Below, one piece after another: positions 6,788-13,912 of a stretch of 16,321 nucleotides of DNA (the stretch's first letter is position 1; every line of letters starts with the position of its first letter). The notes beneath the pieces are model-generated. The model ran no database searches, had not been told where the DNA came from, and saw only the letters and a program-made list of their open reading frames with translations. The position numbers and the translations under genes were made by a program. The DNA is from Chitinophagaceae bacterium UBA3961 (GTDB lineage: Bacteria > Bacteroidota > Bacteroidia > Chitinophagales > Chitinophagaceae): positions 1-16,321 of the forward strand of contig DGDD01000097.1 in NCBI GenBank assembly GCA_002385265.1. Direction: 5' to 3'.

Positions 6788-8687
6788 TTGTTGGAAATTT
6801 AGAATCGTAAAACGGACTATTGGTCCAACGTGATTTCTCCACTTGGAATCGAATGACGCCAAGAACTATTGATACTATAACAATAAAGATAAGCGTGTGA
6901 ATTAGGTTTTTTGAGCCGGCAACATCATAGGTGGCCTTTACAGATAAGCGTTCAACCGGAATTATTTTAAAGCTTTCTCTTACGCCTTCTACAGAAACAA
7001 TGTATTTTCCGGAAGGAATTCCCGTGAGAAATCCTGACTCCGATTTAGAACCTTCACTCCAGCTTTCACCTCCGTCGTATCCTGAATAGTATTCGACCCC
7101 TTGTTCCATACTGTATTCTTTTCCTGAAATAATATCGGTGAGAATTACAGAAACACTGGTCCAGGTATTATCAACCGGGGCGCTCACATCAAATTTAATG
7201 TTTGAGATAGACCTTGTTAGCTCCACTGTATCAAGAGTGGTGCTGAAAGTGTTTGAGCTATCTTTAAAATAGAAGCTTTGATTGAAAAGCTCCTTGTTCA
7301 GTTTGCCCTTGTCTAAAGCAAGATGCGCAATTAGCACTAGAGCCGCCGCCATAAGTGTGGTGATTATCAGCTCAAGAAAAGTATACTTAAAGACCGGCTT
7401 GAGCGGGTGTATTTCTATTGAACCACTTGGCAGCTCAATATTTGCGTTGTTGAGCGCTTTTGATACCTGTTTTCTTGAATAATACTCTGCTTTAAACCAA
7501 AAGACGCCTTCTCTGGAGTCTTTGTCTTTGATCCACATATATGGCGGCGCAATGTATTCTTTAGAGAAGAAAGAATTGTTGTTGAATGCATTGTATGCAA
7601 AAACGCCGCTACCGCTGTCTACTCTTGATTCATAACTATTGTATAATTCGAATTCAGCATCTTCGTATTTAAAGAAGTCGAATTCTTCATAGATCAACAC
7701 CGGATGATTTCCTTGTTCTTTGGCAAACGTGAATTGACCATTGTATTCATTAAGGTAGGCAAACCCGTAGTTTGGATGGAATAAAGTGAATTCATTCCAC
7801 TTGTAGCCGCTGCTACGTTCAGCTTTACTTAGGTATCCAACAACTGTATAGGATATACCCTTGTGATTGAAACTGCTACCAATTGGTATGTATGGTTCAA
7901 TTTCGTTTTTAAGAATTTTCTGTTCGGCAAATCTGAAATTTGCTTTTGCCGAATAAGGGTGGTGGCATTTGTTACAGATGGTGCTTTGTGTATAAGGATA
8001 GAGTGGTAGCTCTATTTGGTTATTGCAGTTGGAGCAACCAAATGAAAAGCTCGAATTTTTAAATGGTCTTAGGTTTTCAAAGCGGAGCTCATCAAAATCC
8101 ATATACTCTGCTAGATATGGATACTTTTGAAACCCGTCTCCCTCAAAAATTGTGTAATGCGTACCCGATTCGGTTGCAAAGCTGCAATCAAGCAATGCTT
8201 TGAAAGAATCAATGCAAAAAGCTTCTCCCTCAACCTTTATTGAGAATAGGCTGTTTTTTTGCTCAAGTGAAAGTACGGGCCCTTCGTCCCATAAGACATA
8301 ACCACTGTCGATCTTTAAATTATGCAGCGACTCGTTGGATTGAAAGTCAATGTTTTTTGCAGTAAGAAAACTATAGATTCCGTATGCTTCCCCCAATAAC
8401 TTTGATGTGCCGTCTGAACATTCAAGGGTCCAGTAATTAAAAACACCTTCTTCATAAAAAAACTGAACCCTTCCAAGTACGGTGAATTCATGTTCTTTCC
8501 AAGTGCCTTTAGTGCCCACTTGAATCACGCTTACCGGATCTTTTATTGAATCTAGCTTTATTTTAGATTGTAATGTGCTTTGACTTACAACCGCACCGCA
8601 GCTGCAAGTTTTTAAATTAGTGTCCATCCGCTTGAATTGAACCAGCGTTTTGCAAGAGGGGCATTCGATGAGTTTTCCCTGGTTCAT
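6780..8687 (-). CDS. DUF4178 protein with two zinc ribbons and two membrane spans
   Basis: The 635-residue protein has an N-terminal zinc ribbon (C9/C12 and C28/C30), a first DUF4178-like domain (about 53-190), a second zinc ribbon (C218/C221 and C238/C241) and a second DUF4178-like domain (about 266-400, with IPIGSSFNHKGISYTVVGYL at 267-286 echoing VGTKGTWKEHEFTVLGRV at 57-74). A transmembrane helix (433-457), a beta-rich roughly 130-residue segment (485-585) and a final helix (595-613) follow. The topology suggests a large cytoplasmic sensor or scaffold part and an Ig-like loop outside the membrane. The family has no known enzyme activity. Its ATG overlaps the SpeD-homologue stop by one base (TAATG), and its end overlaps the next start by 8 bp. 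Domain names are from memory of the family. Confidence 0.85.
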   Translation of the reverse strand: MNQGKLIECPSCKTLVQFKRMDTNLKTCSCGAVVSQSTLQSKIKLDSIKDPVSVIQVGTKGTWKEHEFTVLGRVQFFYEEGVFNYWTLECSDGTSKLLGEAYGIYSFLTAKNIDFQSNESLHNLKIDSGYVLWDEGPVLSLEQKNSLFSIKVEGEAFCIDSFKALLDCSFATESGTHYTIFEGDGFQKYPYLAEYMDFDELRFENLRPFKNSSFSFGCSNCNNQIELPLYPYTQSTICNKCHHPYSAKANFRFAEQKILKNEIEPYIPIGSSFNHKGISYTVVGYLSKAERSSGYKWNEFTLFHPNYGFAYLNEYNGQFTFAKEQGNHPVLIYEEFDFFKYEDAEFELYNSYESRVDSGSGVFAYNAFNNNSFFSKEYIAPPYMWIKDKDSREGVFWFKAEYYSRKQVSKALNNANIELPSGSIEIHPLKPVFKYTFLELIITTLMAAALVLIAHLALDKGKLNKELFNQSFYFKDSSNTFSTTLDTVELTRSISNIKFDVSAPVDNTWTSVSVILTDIISGKEYSMEQGVEYYSGYDGGESWSEGSKSESGFLTGIPSGKYIVSVEGVRESFKIIPVERLSVKATYDVAGSKNLIHTLIFIVIVSIVLGVIRFQVEKSRWTNSPFYDSKFPTNE

Positions 8688-9037
8688 TAGCGGACGATTT
8701 CTTGTTGGTGAAGAATGGTTGCTTCAAGTTTTTCAACAATAGAATTGAAAATGGATCGTACAACTCCATCATTCACTCTTTGGAAATTGCTTAGATATAT
8801 GTCGATGTTCAAAAGTTGATGTTCGGGCCAAGAGTGAGCAGATAGGTGGCTTTCACTTAAACAAACAATGGCTGTAAAGCCGCCCGGATCAAATTGATGA
8901 TAAACCTCTCCTAGATTCTGAAGTTGGTGAAACGCGATTTGTTGGTCGATTACTGTTTTTAGGTAATCGGCTTTCTCCAGATAGTTTAGGTTGGAGCACT
9001 GAAGGCTTGCGATAAGGTGTAGTCCCGGTTTGTACAA
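8687..9037 (-). CDS. speD: SpeD-type S-adenosylmethionine decarboxylase homologue with altered active site
   Basis: The 116-residue product matches the short prokaryotic SpeD proenzymes, which cleave themselves to form a pyruvoyl group and decarboxylate AdoMet. The core motif is LSESHLSAHSWPE (60-72), where E62-S63 is the expected self-cleavage site and H68 the processing histidine; H7 in GLHLIA also fits. With the TTG start at 9037 the residues fall exactly in the numbering I recall for the Thermotoga maritima enzyme (S63, H68, D79). No in-frame ATG lies upstream before a stop, so TTG is the likely start. Two catalytic positions differ: Cys83, the proton donor, is Ser (YLSN, 81-84) and Ser55 is Thr. 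Cleavage looks possible, but AdoMet decarboxylation may be lost or changed. It is the first gene of the operon; the next ATG overlaps its stop by one base. Confidence 0.88.
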   Translation of the reverse strand: MYKPGLHLIASLQCSNLNYLEKADYLKTVIDQQIAFHQLQNLGEVYHQFDPGGFTAIVCLSESHLSAHSWPEHQLLNIDIYLSNFQRVNDGVVRSIFNSIVEKLEATILHQQEIVR

Positions 9038-9072
9038 TGATCGAAAATTGTAAAAATGAAATTAATAATTAA

Positions 9073-9098
9073 AGGCGAATGATCATCATCATTCGCCT
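9073..9098 (-). terminator. Hairpin terminator after the DUF1684 gene
   Basis: AGGCGAATGAT and ATCATTCGCCT form a perfect 11-bp stem around a 4-nt loop. Read on the minus strand it lies 25 nt beyond the DUF1684 stop and is followed by the T-rich run TTTAATTATTAATTTC. It also precedes the SpeD-homologue start by about 35 nt, so it should insulate the two transcription units. The T-tract is interrupted, so its efficiency is uncertain. Confidence 0.7.
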
Positions 9099-9123
9099 AA
9101 TTTATTCGATCGATTGTTGATTT

Positions 9124-10023
9124 TTAATGTGATGCTTTGTAAGGATGAACAGTTTTTTCGCCGGCGTTTACTGCAAAGGGTAATATGTTTTGCTTTGGAG
9201 GAAGCGGACATGTTGCGAAATCAGAGAAAGCACAAGGCGGGTTGAATGCTTTGTTGAAGTCAACTATCACTACTCCTGCAGCTGTGGGCTTGTTTACATA
9301 CATGAATCTGCCTGCGGGATAGGTATCCACTCCGCTTGTTGCGTCTCCAAATATGATAAACAATTCATTGCCACCTTCATCAATTGCATCGAGCTTGTAT
9401 TGTTTGCCCTGCCAATTGAATACAAGTTTACCGGGAGAGGGTTGAAGCGTGGTTTGACCCAATACGTTTGTAATCGGAATTTTCTTTCCATAAGATGGCT
9501 CGAAACTAGCTGTGATCTTCCATTGTAAATCAGGAGCAAATCGAGGGATTTCGTTGTAATAGTTTAATGCAGGGCTCCTTGTGTCGCGGAAGCGAACCCC
9601 AATTTTATCCTCTCTTTTAATAATAGTGAACCGAAACTGACCCAAAACTAGGGTTGGGTTATTGCTTGAGTCGGGATTGAAGATCTCTTTTTTAAGAATG
9701 GGGACACCCTTAGAATCGGTGGCCACCACTTCATCGGCACTGATCCATTCTACACTATACCCCGTTCTTTTGAATGTGCCTGCTAAGCTTGGAAAATATG
9801 GGTGATTGAAAACCAATTTATTTGAGGAGTCGCTGCCAAAAGTATTTCGCCCTTCTTCTAACCAAAACAAACCGGCAAGGTTGATCCAGCCTGTTGGCGC
9901 TTTCAAATCGGATAATCTTTTAGCCTGCCATGTTTCAATTTCAATATTGTAATGATCATTGGATTGAGCAAAGCCAAAGAATGAAAGACACGAGAAAGAA
10001 AGCAAGAATAGAACTCGACTCAT
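9124..10023 (-). CDS. Secreted DUF1684 family protein
   Basis: The 299-residue protein starts with a signal peptide (hydrophobic 4-18, likely cleavage after FAQ at 18-20). The mature part carries the DUF1684 pattern: an N-terminal KAPTGWINLAGLFWLEEGRN (41-60), central IGVRFRDTRSPAL (141-153), and the C-terminal NPPCAFSDFATCPLPPKQN (261-279) with cysteines 264 and 272, then LPFAVNAGEK (281-290). DUF1684 proteins are common in Bacteroidota and are of unknown function; some are annotated as lipase- or esterase-like without firm proof. The start is ATG. The gene is a single unit, ended by the hairpin at 9073-9098 and divergent from the TatD-like gene. The family assignment is strong; the activity is unknown. 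Confidence 0.88.
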   Translation of the reverse strand: MSRVLFLLSFSCLSFFGFAQSNDHYNIEIETWQAKRLSDLKAPTGWINLAGLFWLEEGRNTFGSDSSNKLVFNHPYFPSLAGTFKRTGYSVEWISADEVVATDSKGVPILKKEIFNPDSSNNPTLVLGQFRFTIIKREDKIGVRFRDTRSPALNYYNEIPRFAPDLQWKITASFEPSYGKKIPITNVLGQTTLQPSPGKLVFNWQGKQYKLDAIDEGGNELFIIFGDATSGVDTYPAGRFMYVNKPTAAGVVIVDFNKAFNPPCAFSDFATCPLPPKQNILPFAVNAGEKTVHPYKASH

Positions 10024-10042
10024 TTTATAGACAATTATAGAT

Positions 10043-10050
10043 TAAAGGTA
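10043..10050 (-). promoter_or_regulatory. Candidate -7 element for the DUF1684 gene
   Basis: On the minus strand TACCTTTA matches seven of eight positions of the Bacteroidota -7 consensus TAnnTTTG, about 20 nt before the ATG at 10023. I found no clear TTG at the expected -33 position, so the call is tentative. Confidence 0.3.
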
Positions 10051-10087
10051 CGATTTTTCTTATTAGAGCCGGGCTTTGTACATTCGC

Positions 10088-10726
10088 ATGATGGATCTTA
10101 ACAATTTATATGATGTTCATTGCCACAGCCCAAAGGCGGGTGTTAAGTCCATTGTGAATTACTATGAGGGTTTTTCAACTATGCAAGGGGCTCCTTATAT
10201 TTCTGCCGGCATTCATCCTTGGTATCCTGATAAAACAAGCTTACAAGAACTGGAATCGACTCTTTCCAAAAAGGAACTGATTGCTATTGGAGAATGCGGG
10301 CTCGATAAGGTTTGCAGCACCGATTGGGAGCTCCAACTAGATCTCTTTAAATCTCAGATAGTGTTGGCGGATCGATATGGCAAGCCCCTTATCATTCACT
10401 GTGTTCGCGCTTGGAGTGAATTGATCGCTTCTTTGAAAGGGGTGCGTGTTCCGGTAGTGATCCATGGTTTCAATAAAAGAGTTGAATTGGGAAGATCGCT
10501 ATTAGAGGAGGGCTATTATATTAGTATTGGATTGGCGGCTTTGAAACCCGGAATGGAAGAATTGATAAAAGCGATTCCGGTGGAGAAGATGTTTTGCGAA
10601 ACAGACGATAGAGCCGAATCGGTAGTAGAGGTATATAAAGCAATCGCTGCAATTAAAGAAATTGATTTGAATTCCTTTGCTTTGCAGGTTCAAAAAAACG
10701 TATTGAAGGTTTTTGAAATAGAATAG
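10088..10726 (+). CDS. Compact TatD family metal-dependent hydrolase
   Basis: From the ATG at 10088 the product is 212 residues; a TTG 12 nt upstream is possible, and a second ATG follows at 10091. TatD-type motifs are visible: metal-binding H-x-H in DVHCHS (9-14), GIHPWY (41-46), the glutamate in IGECGLD (67-73), HCVRAW (104-109), the second histidine in VIHGF (124-128), and CETDD (170-174) with the C-terminal aspartate ligand. TatD proteins are cytoplasmic two-metal hydrolases with reported DNase activity. At 212 residues it is shorter than the usual about 260, which is common for this Bacteroidota subgroup. tcdA begins 1 nt after its stop, so the two are co-transcribed. The exact substrate is unknown. 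Confidence 0.87.
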   Translation: MMDLNNLYDVHCHSPKAGVKSIVNYYEGFSTMQGAPYISAGIHPWYPDKTSLQELESTLSKKELIAIGECGLDKVCSTDWELQLDLFKSQIVLADRYGKPLIIHCVRAWSELIASLKGVRVPVVIHGFNKRVELGRSLLEEGYYISIGLAALKPGMEELIKAIPVEKMFCETDDRAESVVEVYKAIAAIKEIDLNSFALQVQKNVLKVFEIE

Positions 10727-10727
10727 T

Positions 10728-11459
10728 ATGACAACTGATTTTTCTTGGTTATCGAGAACGAAATTATTAATTGGAGAAGAGGCGTTGATTAAGTTGGCCA
10801 ATACACATGTATTGGTGGTTGGCTTGGGTGGAGTAGGTTCTTTTGCTGCAGAGTTTATTGCCAGAAGTGGAGTAGGAAGAATGACGATCATTGATGGCGA
10901 TGTAGTGGATCCTTCCAATAGAAATAGACAGTTACCCGCTTTGGCAACCAATCATGGAGTATCGAAGGCAGAAATTATGTGTGAACGATTGAAAGCCATC
11001 AATCCTGAATTAGAATTGGAGACCATCAAGGAGTTTGTTACCCCGGAACGCGTATTGGAGCAATTGAAAGGAAAGCCCGATTATGTTATCGATGCCATTG
11101 ATAGTATAACGCCGAAGGTTACCTTTATTAAGACTGCTGTGGAGATGGGTTTAAAGGTAGTAAGTAGCATGGGTGCAGGTGCGAAACTAGATCCAACCAA
11201 GCTTCAAGTAGTAGACATTTCCAAAACCTATAATTGTCCATTTGCCCAACAGGTTAGAAAACTCCTGAAAACACACGGAATTCGTAAAGGAGTAACAGCG
11301 GTGTTTTCACCGGAAAAGCATATCAAGGAAAGTTTGATGCTTACAGATGGGAAAAATTACAAGAAATCGGCGTACGGTACCATCTCTTATTTACCTGCAG
11401 TTTTTGGAGCTGTTACGGCGAGTGTAGTTATCCGCGATGTAATTGGCGCAGAGTATTAG
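10728..11459 (+). CDS. tcdA: tRNA threonylcarbamoyladenosine dehydratase
   Basis: The 243-residue protein is an E1-like ThiF/MoeB fold enzyme of the TcdA (CsdL/YgdL) type. It uses ATP to cyclise t6A at tRNA position 37 to ct6A. The ATP loop is VGLGGVGS (31-38), the acidic nucleotide-contact motif is DGDVVDPSNRNRQ (56-68), and DYVIDAIDSITPK (118-130) and VSSMGAGAKLDPTKL (145-159) follow, with FSPEK (193-197) near the end as in TcdA. The start is ATG, 1 nt after the TatD-like stop. Its stop overlaps by 3 bp the stop of the convergent hypothetical gene. No CsdA/CsdE sulfur-transfer partners are visible here. Confidence 0.93.
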   Translation: MTTDFSWLSRTKLLIGEEALIKLANTHVLVVGLGGVGSFAAEFIARSGVGRMTIIDGDVVDPSNRNRQLPALATNHGVSKAEIMCERLKAINPELELETIKEFVTPERVLEQLKGKPDYVIDAIDSITPKVTFIKTAVEMGLKVVSSMGAGAKLDPTKLQVVDISKTYNCPFAQQVRKLLKTHGIRKGVTAVFSPEKHIKESLMLTDGKNYKKSAYGTISYLPAVFGAVTASVVIRDVIGAEY

Positions 11460-11929
11460 GAGGCCAACAGAACAATCATAGCGTCGTTTTCTGCTAGTGT
11501 TGGCCAGAGTAGGTACCACAGAAGTGCATGAAACAAACTTGGGGTATTTGCAAGTTCTCCTTCAAAAAGAGATTTGGGTTTGTGATTCTCAGTAATCAAA
11601 CCTAGCGAAAGAATTAGATTTTCATTTTCGTAAATGGCATAGGTGGCAAGTGGTTTGTTTTCAAGTTTTAAAACAAACTGTTTTGAATTGTGGGTGATGA
11701 AATAGCTGGAAGACCACCATTTCTTTCCTACAACCTCAAGAACCGTTTCGTCTTTTGAGTTCCGGATTATGGTTTTGTTTAACAGAAATCCTGTTCTTTT
11801 AATTTGAAAGGTTTCACCATTTAAACTGAATTCCTGTTTGTTAGCACCTGGGTTGATCTTAAACTCAAGTGTTCCTCCTTGATTCAAGTATAATCCAAAT
11901 TGATTTGATGTACTCATCGGCTTTTTCAT
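11456..11929 (-). CDS. Hypothetical protein, beta-rich
   Basis: I do not recognise this 157-residue protein. It begins ATG at 11929; another ATG four codons in is possible. Most of it looks like alternating strands, with GFLLNKTIIRNS (47-58), VVGKKWWSSSYFITH (66-80) and YENENLILSLGL (100-111), then a hydrophobic C-terminus FHALLWYLLWP (133-143). The strand pattern recalls the tubby/LURP-one-like fold, but only loosely. No signal peptide is seen. It shares overlapping stops with tcdA. Conserved length and open frame support it as real. Confidence 0.65.
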   Translation of the reverse strand: MKKPMSTSNQFGLYLNQGGTLEFKINPGANKQEFSLNGETFQIKRTGFLLNKTIIRNSKDETVLEVVGKKWWSSSYFITHNSKQFVLKLENKPLATYAIYENENLILSLGLITENHKPKSLFEGELANTPSLFHALLWYLLWPTLAENDAMIVLLAS

Positions 11930-11991
11930 TATGAGTAGACTTCTAGGTGAAAATGTTACCGGAGCCTGTGTTAAATTATTATTACCAGATA

Positions 11992-12285
11992 TTAGAAACG
12001 AGCCGTTTGAAGAGGAGCTTGTCCATTGTTAAGGACAGTAGCTAATAATATCTGTGGGTTAATGGTTCCCTTTAATTCGTTTTTCACCCAACATTGAATT
12101 AAGTTGTTGGTATGTTTTAATTGAAGTCTTCCTTTGAAAAGTGTGGCTCCGGGAGTTTCTATGAATTCGATCAAACCCTTTTTAGACGAGATGTGACAAG
12201 CCAGTTTCTCGCTGCCCATCCATACACAAACCTGGAGTTGACGCAAGTGAGGCTTTACTGATATAAGGGGTTTAAGAGTGTTCAT
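11992..12285 (-). CDS. Hypothetical protein, 97 residues
   Basis: This small protein starts at an ATG and has no signal peptide or membrane segment. It is rich in short strands (LQVCVWMGSEKLACHIS, 17-33; GATLFKGRLQLKH, 46-58; IQCWVKNEL, 63-71), so a small beta fold is likely. I recognise no family. The next minus-strand gene begins 62 nt downstream, a gap in which I see nothing distinct; 92 nt separate it from the methyltransferase upstream. Confidence 0.55.
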   Translation of the reverse strand: MNTLKPLISVKPHLRQLQVCVWMGSEKLACHISSKKGLIEFIETPGATLFKGRLQLKHTNNLIQCWVKNELKGTINPQILLATVLNNGQAPLQTARF

Positions 12286-12377
12286 AGACGGAATACAATG
12301 TACAAAAAATATGCCTTAGATACAAGTACAGTCTTTCCGTTAAAACGGACTTGATTAAAAAGTTCCTTTATATATTC

Positions 12378-13073
12378 TTATTTGGTCCATTCCCAAAAGT
12401 GGTGAAATTGATCAGGGTGCTCGTGTTTGATCAAGGTGAAACCAATTTCTTCAAGCGATTCTTTTATGAAAGTTTGTGTTGCCGGGAAATCGAAATTGGA
12501 AATATGATCGTTTATGAGATCCAATCCTTCTTTAGAAAGTTTGTTCCAGGTATTGATACAATTGTCGATATAGTCGGATAAATATTGGCTACGAGAAGCC
12601 TTGTTTTCTCTAGCCACATCAATCATGATGAATCGACCTTCGTTTTCTAAGTTGTTGTAAATTTTGGTCCAAAGTGCATATTTGGCCTCATCTTGCAGGT
12701 GGTGTATGGCAAAAGAGGAGTAAATAATATTGACAGGTTCATCAAGGTATTGCTCGAAGGATTCCATGTTTGCATTGTACAAATGAAGCCCGTTGCCAAT
12801 AAAAGCAAACCGTTCTGCAGCAATATTCAATGCCGGTTGTGCAAGGTCAAGACCAATGTAGCTACTAATATTATAAGGTTTTAAGAGAGAACAGATTGGC
12901 TCACCGTCACCGCATCCTAAATCAAGTATACGAAGCGCCTCCAATTTTGTAGCGAAGTTCTTGAACGAACTATCTAGCAATGATCTTAATTCAGCATGAT
13001 GCATGTAATTCTCTTCAATCAGCAGTTGATACACAGACCAGCTGTTTTCGAAGATGGTGGTTGAGTTGCTCAC
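12378..13073 (-). CDS. Class I SAM-dependent methyltransferase
   Basis: The 231-residue protein has the class I Rossmann methyltransferase motifs: motif I LDLGCGDGEP (50-59), acidic IGLDLAQP at 73-80 with D76 after strand beta-2, a motif around NANMESF (100-106), and motif IV NIIYSSFAIHHL (115-126), followed by GRFIMIDV (146-153). Substrate is not evident; the IHHL motif is common in small-molecule methyltransferases. The gene appears to start with GTG at 13073, since no in-frame ATG lies just upstream; the first internal ATG is codon 24, which would still leave the motifs intact. It stands alone. Confidence 0.88.
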   Translation of the reverse strand: MSNSTTIFENSWSVYQLLIEENYMHHAELRSLLDSSFKNFATKLEALRILDLGCGDGEPICSLLKPYNISSYIGLDLAQPALNIAAERFAFIGNGLHLYNANMESFEQYLDEPVNIIYSSFAIHHLQDEAKYALWTKIYNNLENEGRFIMIDVARENKASRSQYLSDYIDNCINTWNKLSKEGLDLINDHISNFDFPATQTFIKESLEEIGFTLIKHEHPDQFHHFWEWTK

Positions 13074-13121
13074 GAGAAGAGATAAATTAGTTTATAGTAA
13101 TTGAAAATGAAGATACTATAA

Positions 13122-13307
13122 ATGAAGGAATTCATGATGAGCATTAAATTACGGGGTTCATTTAATGAAACAAGAGGTTCAATAAAGGTTGCGGGCTATC
13201 TATTTGGGGATGAACTCTGGATAGAAAAACAGCTAACATCTTTAAACAAAGAAGAGTATGTCCATTTTAAAATGTTTAGGATCTTTTATCGAAATGTAAG
13301 AACCTAA
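13122..13307 (+). CDS. Possible small ORF, 61 residues
   Basis: A short frame starting at ATG 13122, with alternative ATGs at 13134 and 13137, fills most of the 237-nt gap between the methyltransferase start and the end of the next minus-strand gene. The peptide is basic and strand-like with no signal or membrane segment and no family I recognise. It is on the strand opposite both neighbours. It may be chance; only conservation would establish it. Confidence 0.3.
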   Translation: MKEFMMSIKLRGSFNETRGSIKVAGYLFGDELWIEKQLTSLNKEEYVHFKMFRIFYRNVRT

Positions 13308-13310
13308 TAG

Positions 13311-13739
13311 TTAACGGTTTGAAATTAAAGTTTTTAAAAGAGAGTGTATTTCAATGAGTGTTTCTTTTGAGAACCCATCGGCTTCGGTCAAAAGGATCTC
13401 TTTTTCTTTTTTAATAAACCGGATACTTGAGTGCTGATTACTAGGGAGGTCAAAAGAATCGATGGAGTTGACCCTTTCTTCTTTAAGGAGGGTATTTCGA
13501 ACTAAAATAATCCCACCGTTAGTGGTATCGATGATAATTTTTGAAATTCTTAGTTTATTAAAAGCTTGTTGAATGAAGAGCAATATGATGACTGAAATCG
13601 GAAGCCACCATCCTGCTCTTGATACTTTAAGTGCAATAAAAACAGCATAAAAGACGAACATGCTCAAGGCGTACCACACATTTTGAAATATCAAATGTTT
13701 AGCGCGAATACGCATGTTATAAATAAACTGATAGGTCAT
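13311..13739 (-). CDS. Small two-span membrane protein with C-terminal beta domain
   Basis: The 142-residue product begins with ATG and has two membrane helices (about 20-38 and 43-60), then a soluble part with strands (ISKIIIDTTNGGIILVRN, 65-82; SIRFIKKEKEILLTEADG, 105-122) and a final helix. The layout resembles small bacterial PH-like membrane proteins, where a hairpin anchors a cytosolic beta domain. That likeness is by topology only. I cannot name it. It is a single gene with 173 nt of intergenic sequence upstream. Confidence 0.65.
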   Translation of the reverse strand: MTYQFIYNMRIRAKHLIFQNVWYALSMFVFYAVFIALKVSRAGWWLPISVIILLFIQQAFNKLRISKIIIDTTNGGIILVRNTLLKEERVNSIDSFDLPSNQHSSIRFIKKEKEILLTEADGFSKETLIEIHSLLKTLISNR

Positions 13740-13799
13740 ACGAAAAGACTTCAGTAAATGTAATTCAATTCTATGAATATTTTATTGCTGGTTAATATC

Positions 13800-13834
13800 C
13801 CTGCCAGCCAAATCTGAGGTAACAGCTGGTCAGG
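13800..13834. other. Imperfect hairpin before the metallopeptidase gene
   Basis: CCTG-CCAGC and GCTGG-T-CAGG pair over nine base pairs with one bulged T, around a 16-nt loop. It sits in the 173-nt gap between divergent genes, about 80 nt before the metallopeptidase start. No T-run suitable for a terminator follows on either strand, so it may be an operator or leader structure, or chance. Confidence 0.3.
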
Positions 13835-13912
13835 AAAAATCTCCGTATTTTTTGAAATTAGAGAGGGGGAACTTATGAATATAATCCTTTAATTTACTAC
13901 AAATTCGAGATC

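Noticed and set aside
10502..10951. 149-codon minus-strand frame across the TatD-like/tcdA junction
   Set aside because: It lies antisense to two well-supported genes and reads as low-information sequence.
12336..12349. TCCGT-TAAA-ACGGA hairpin after the methyltransferase gene
   Set aside because: Only five base pairs and no T-run after it on the minus strand, so it is not supportable as a terminator.
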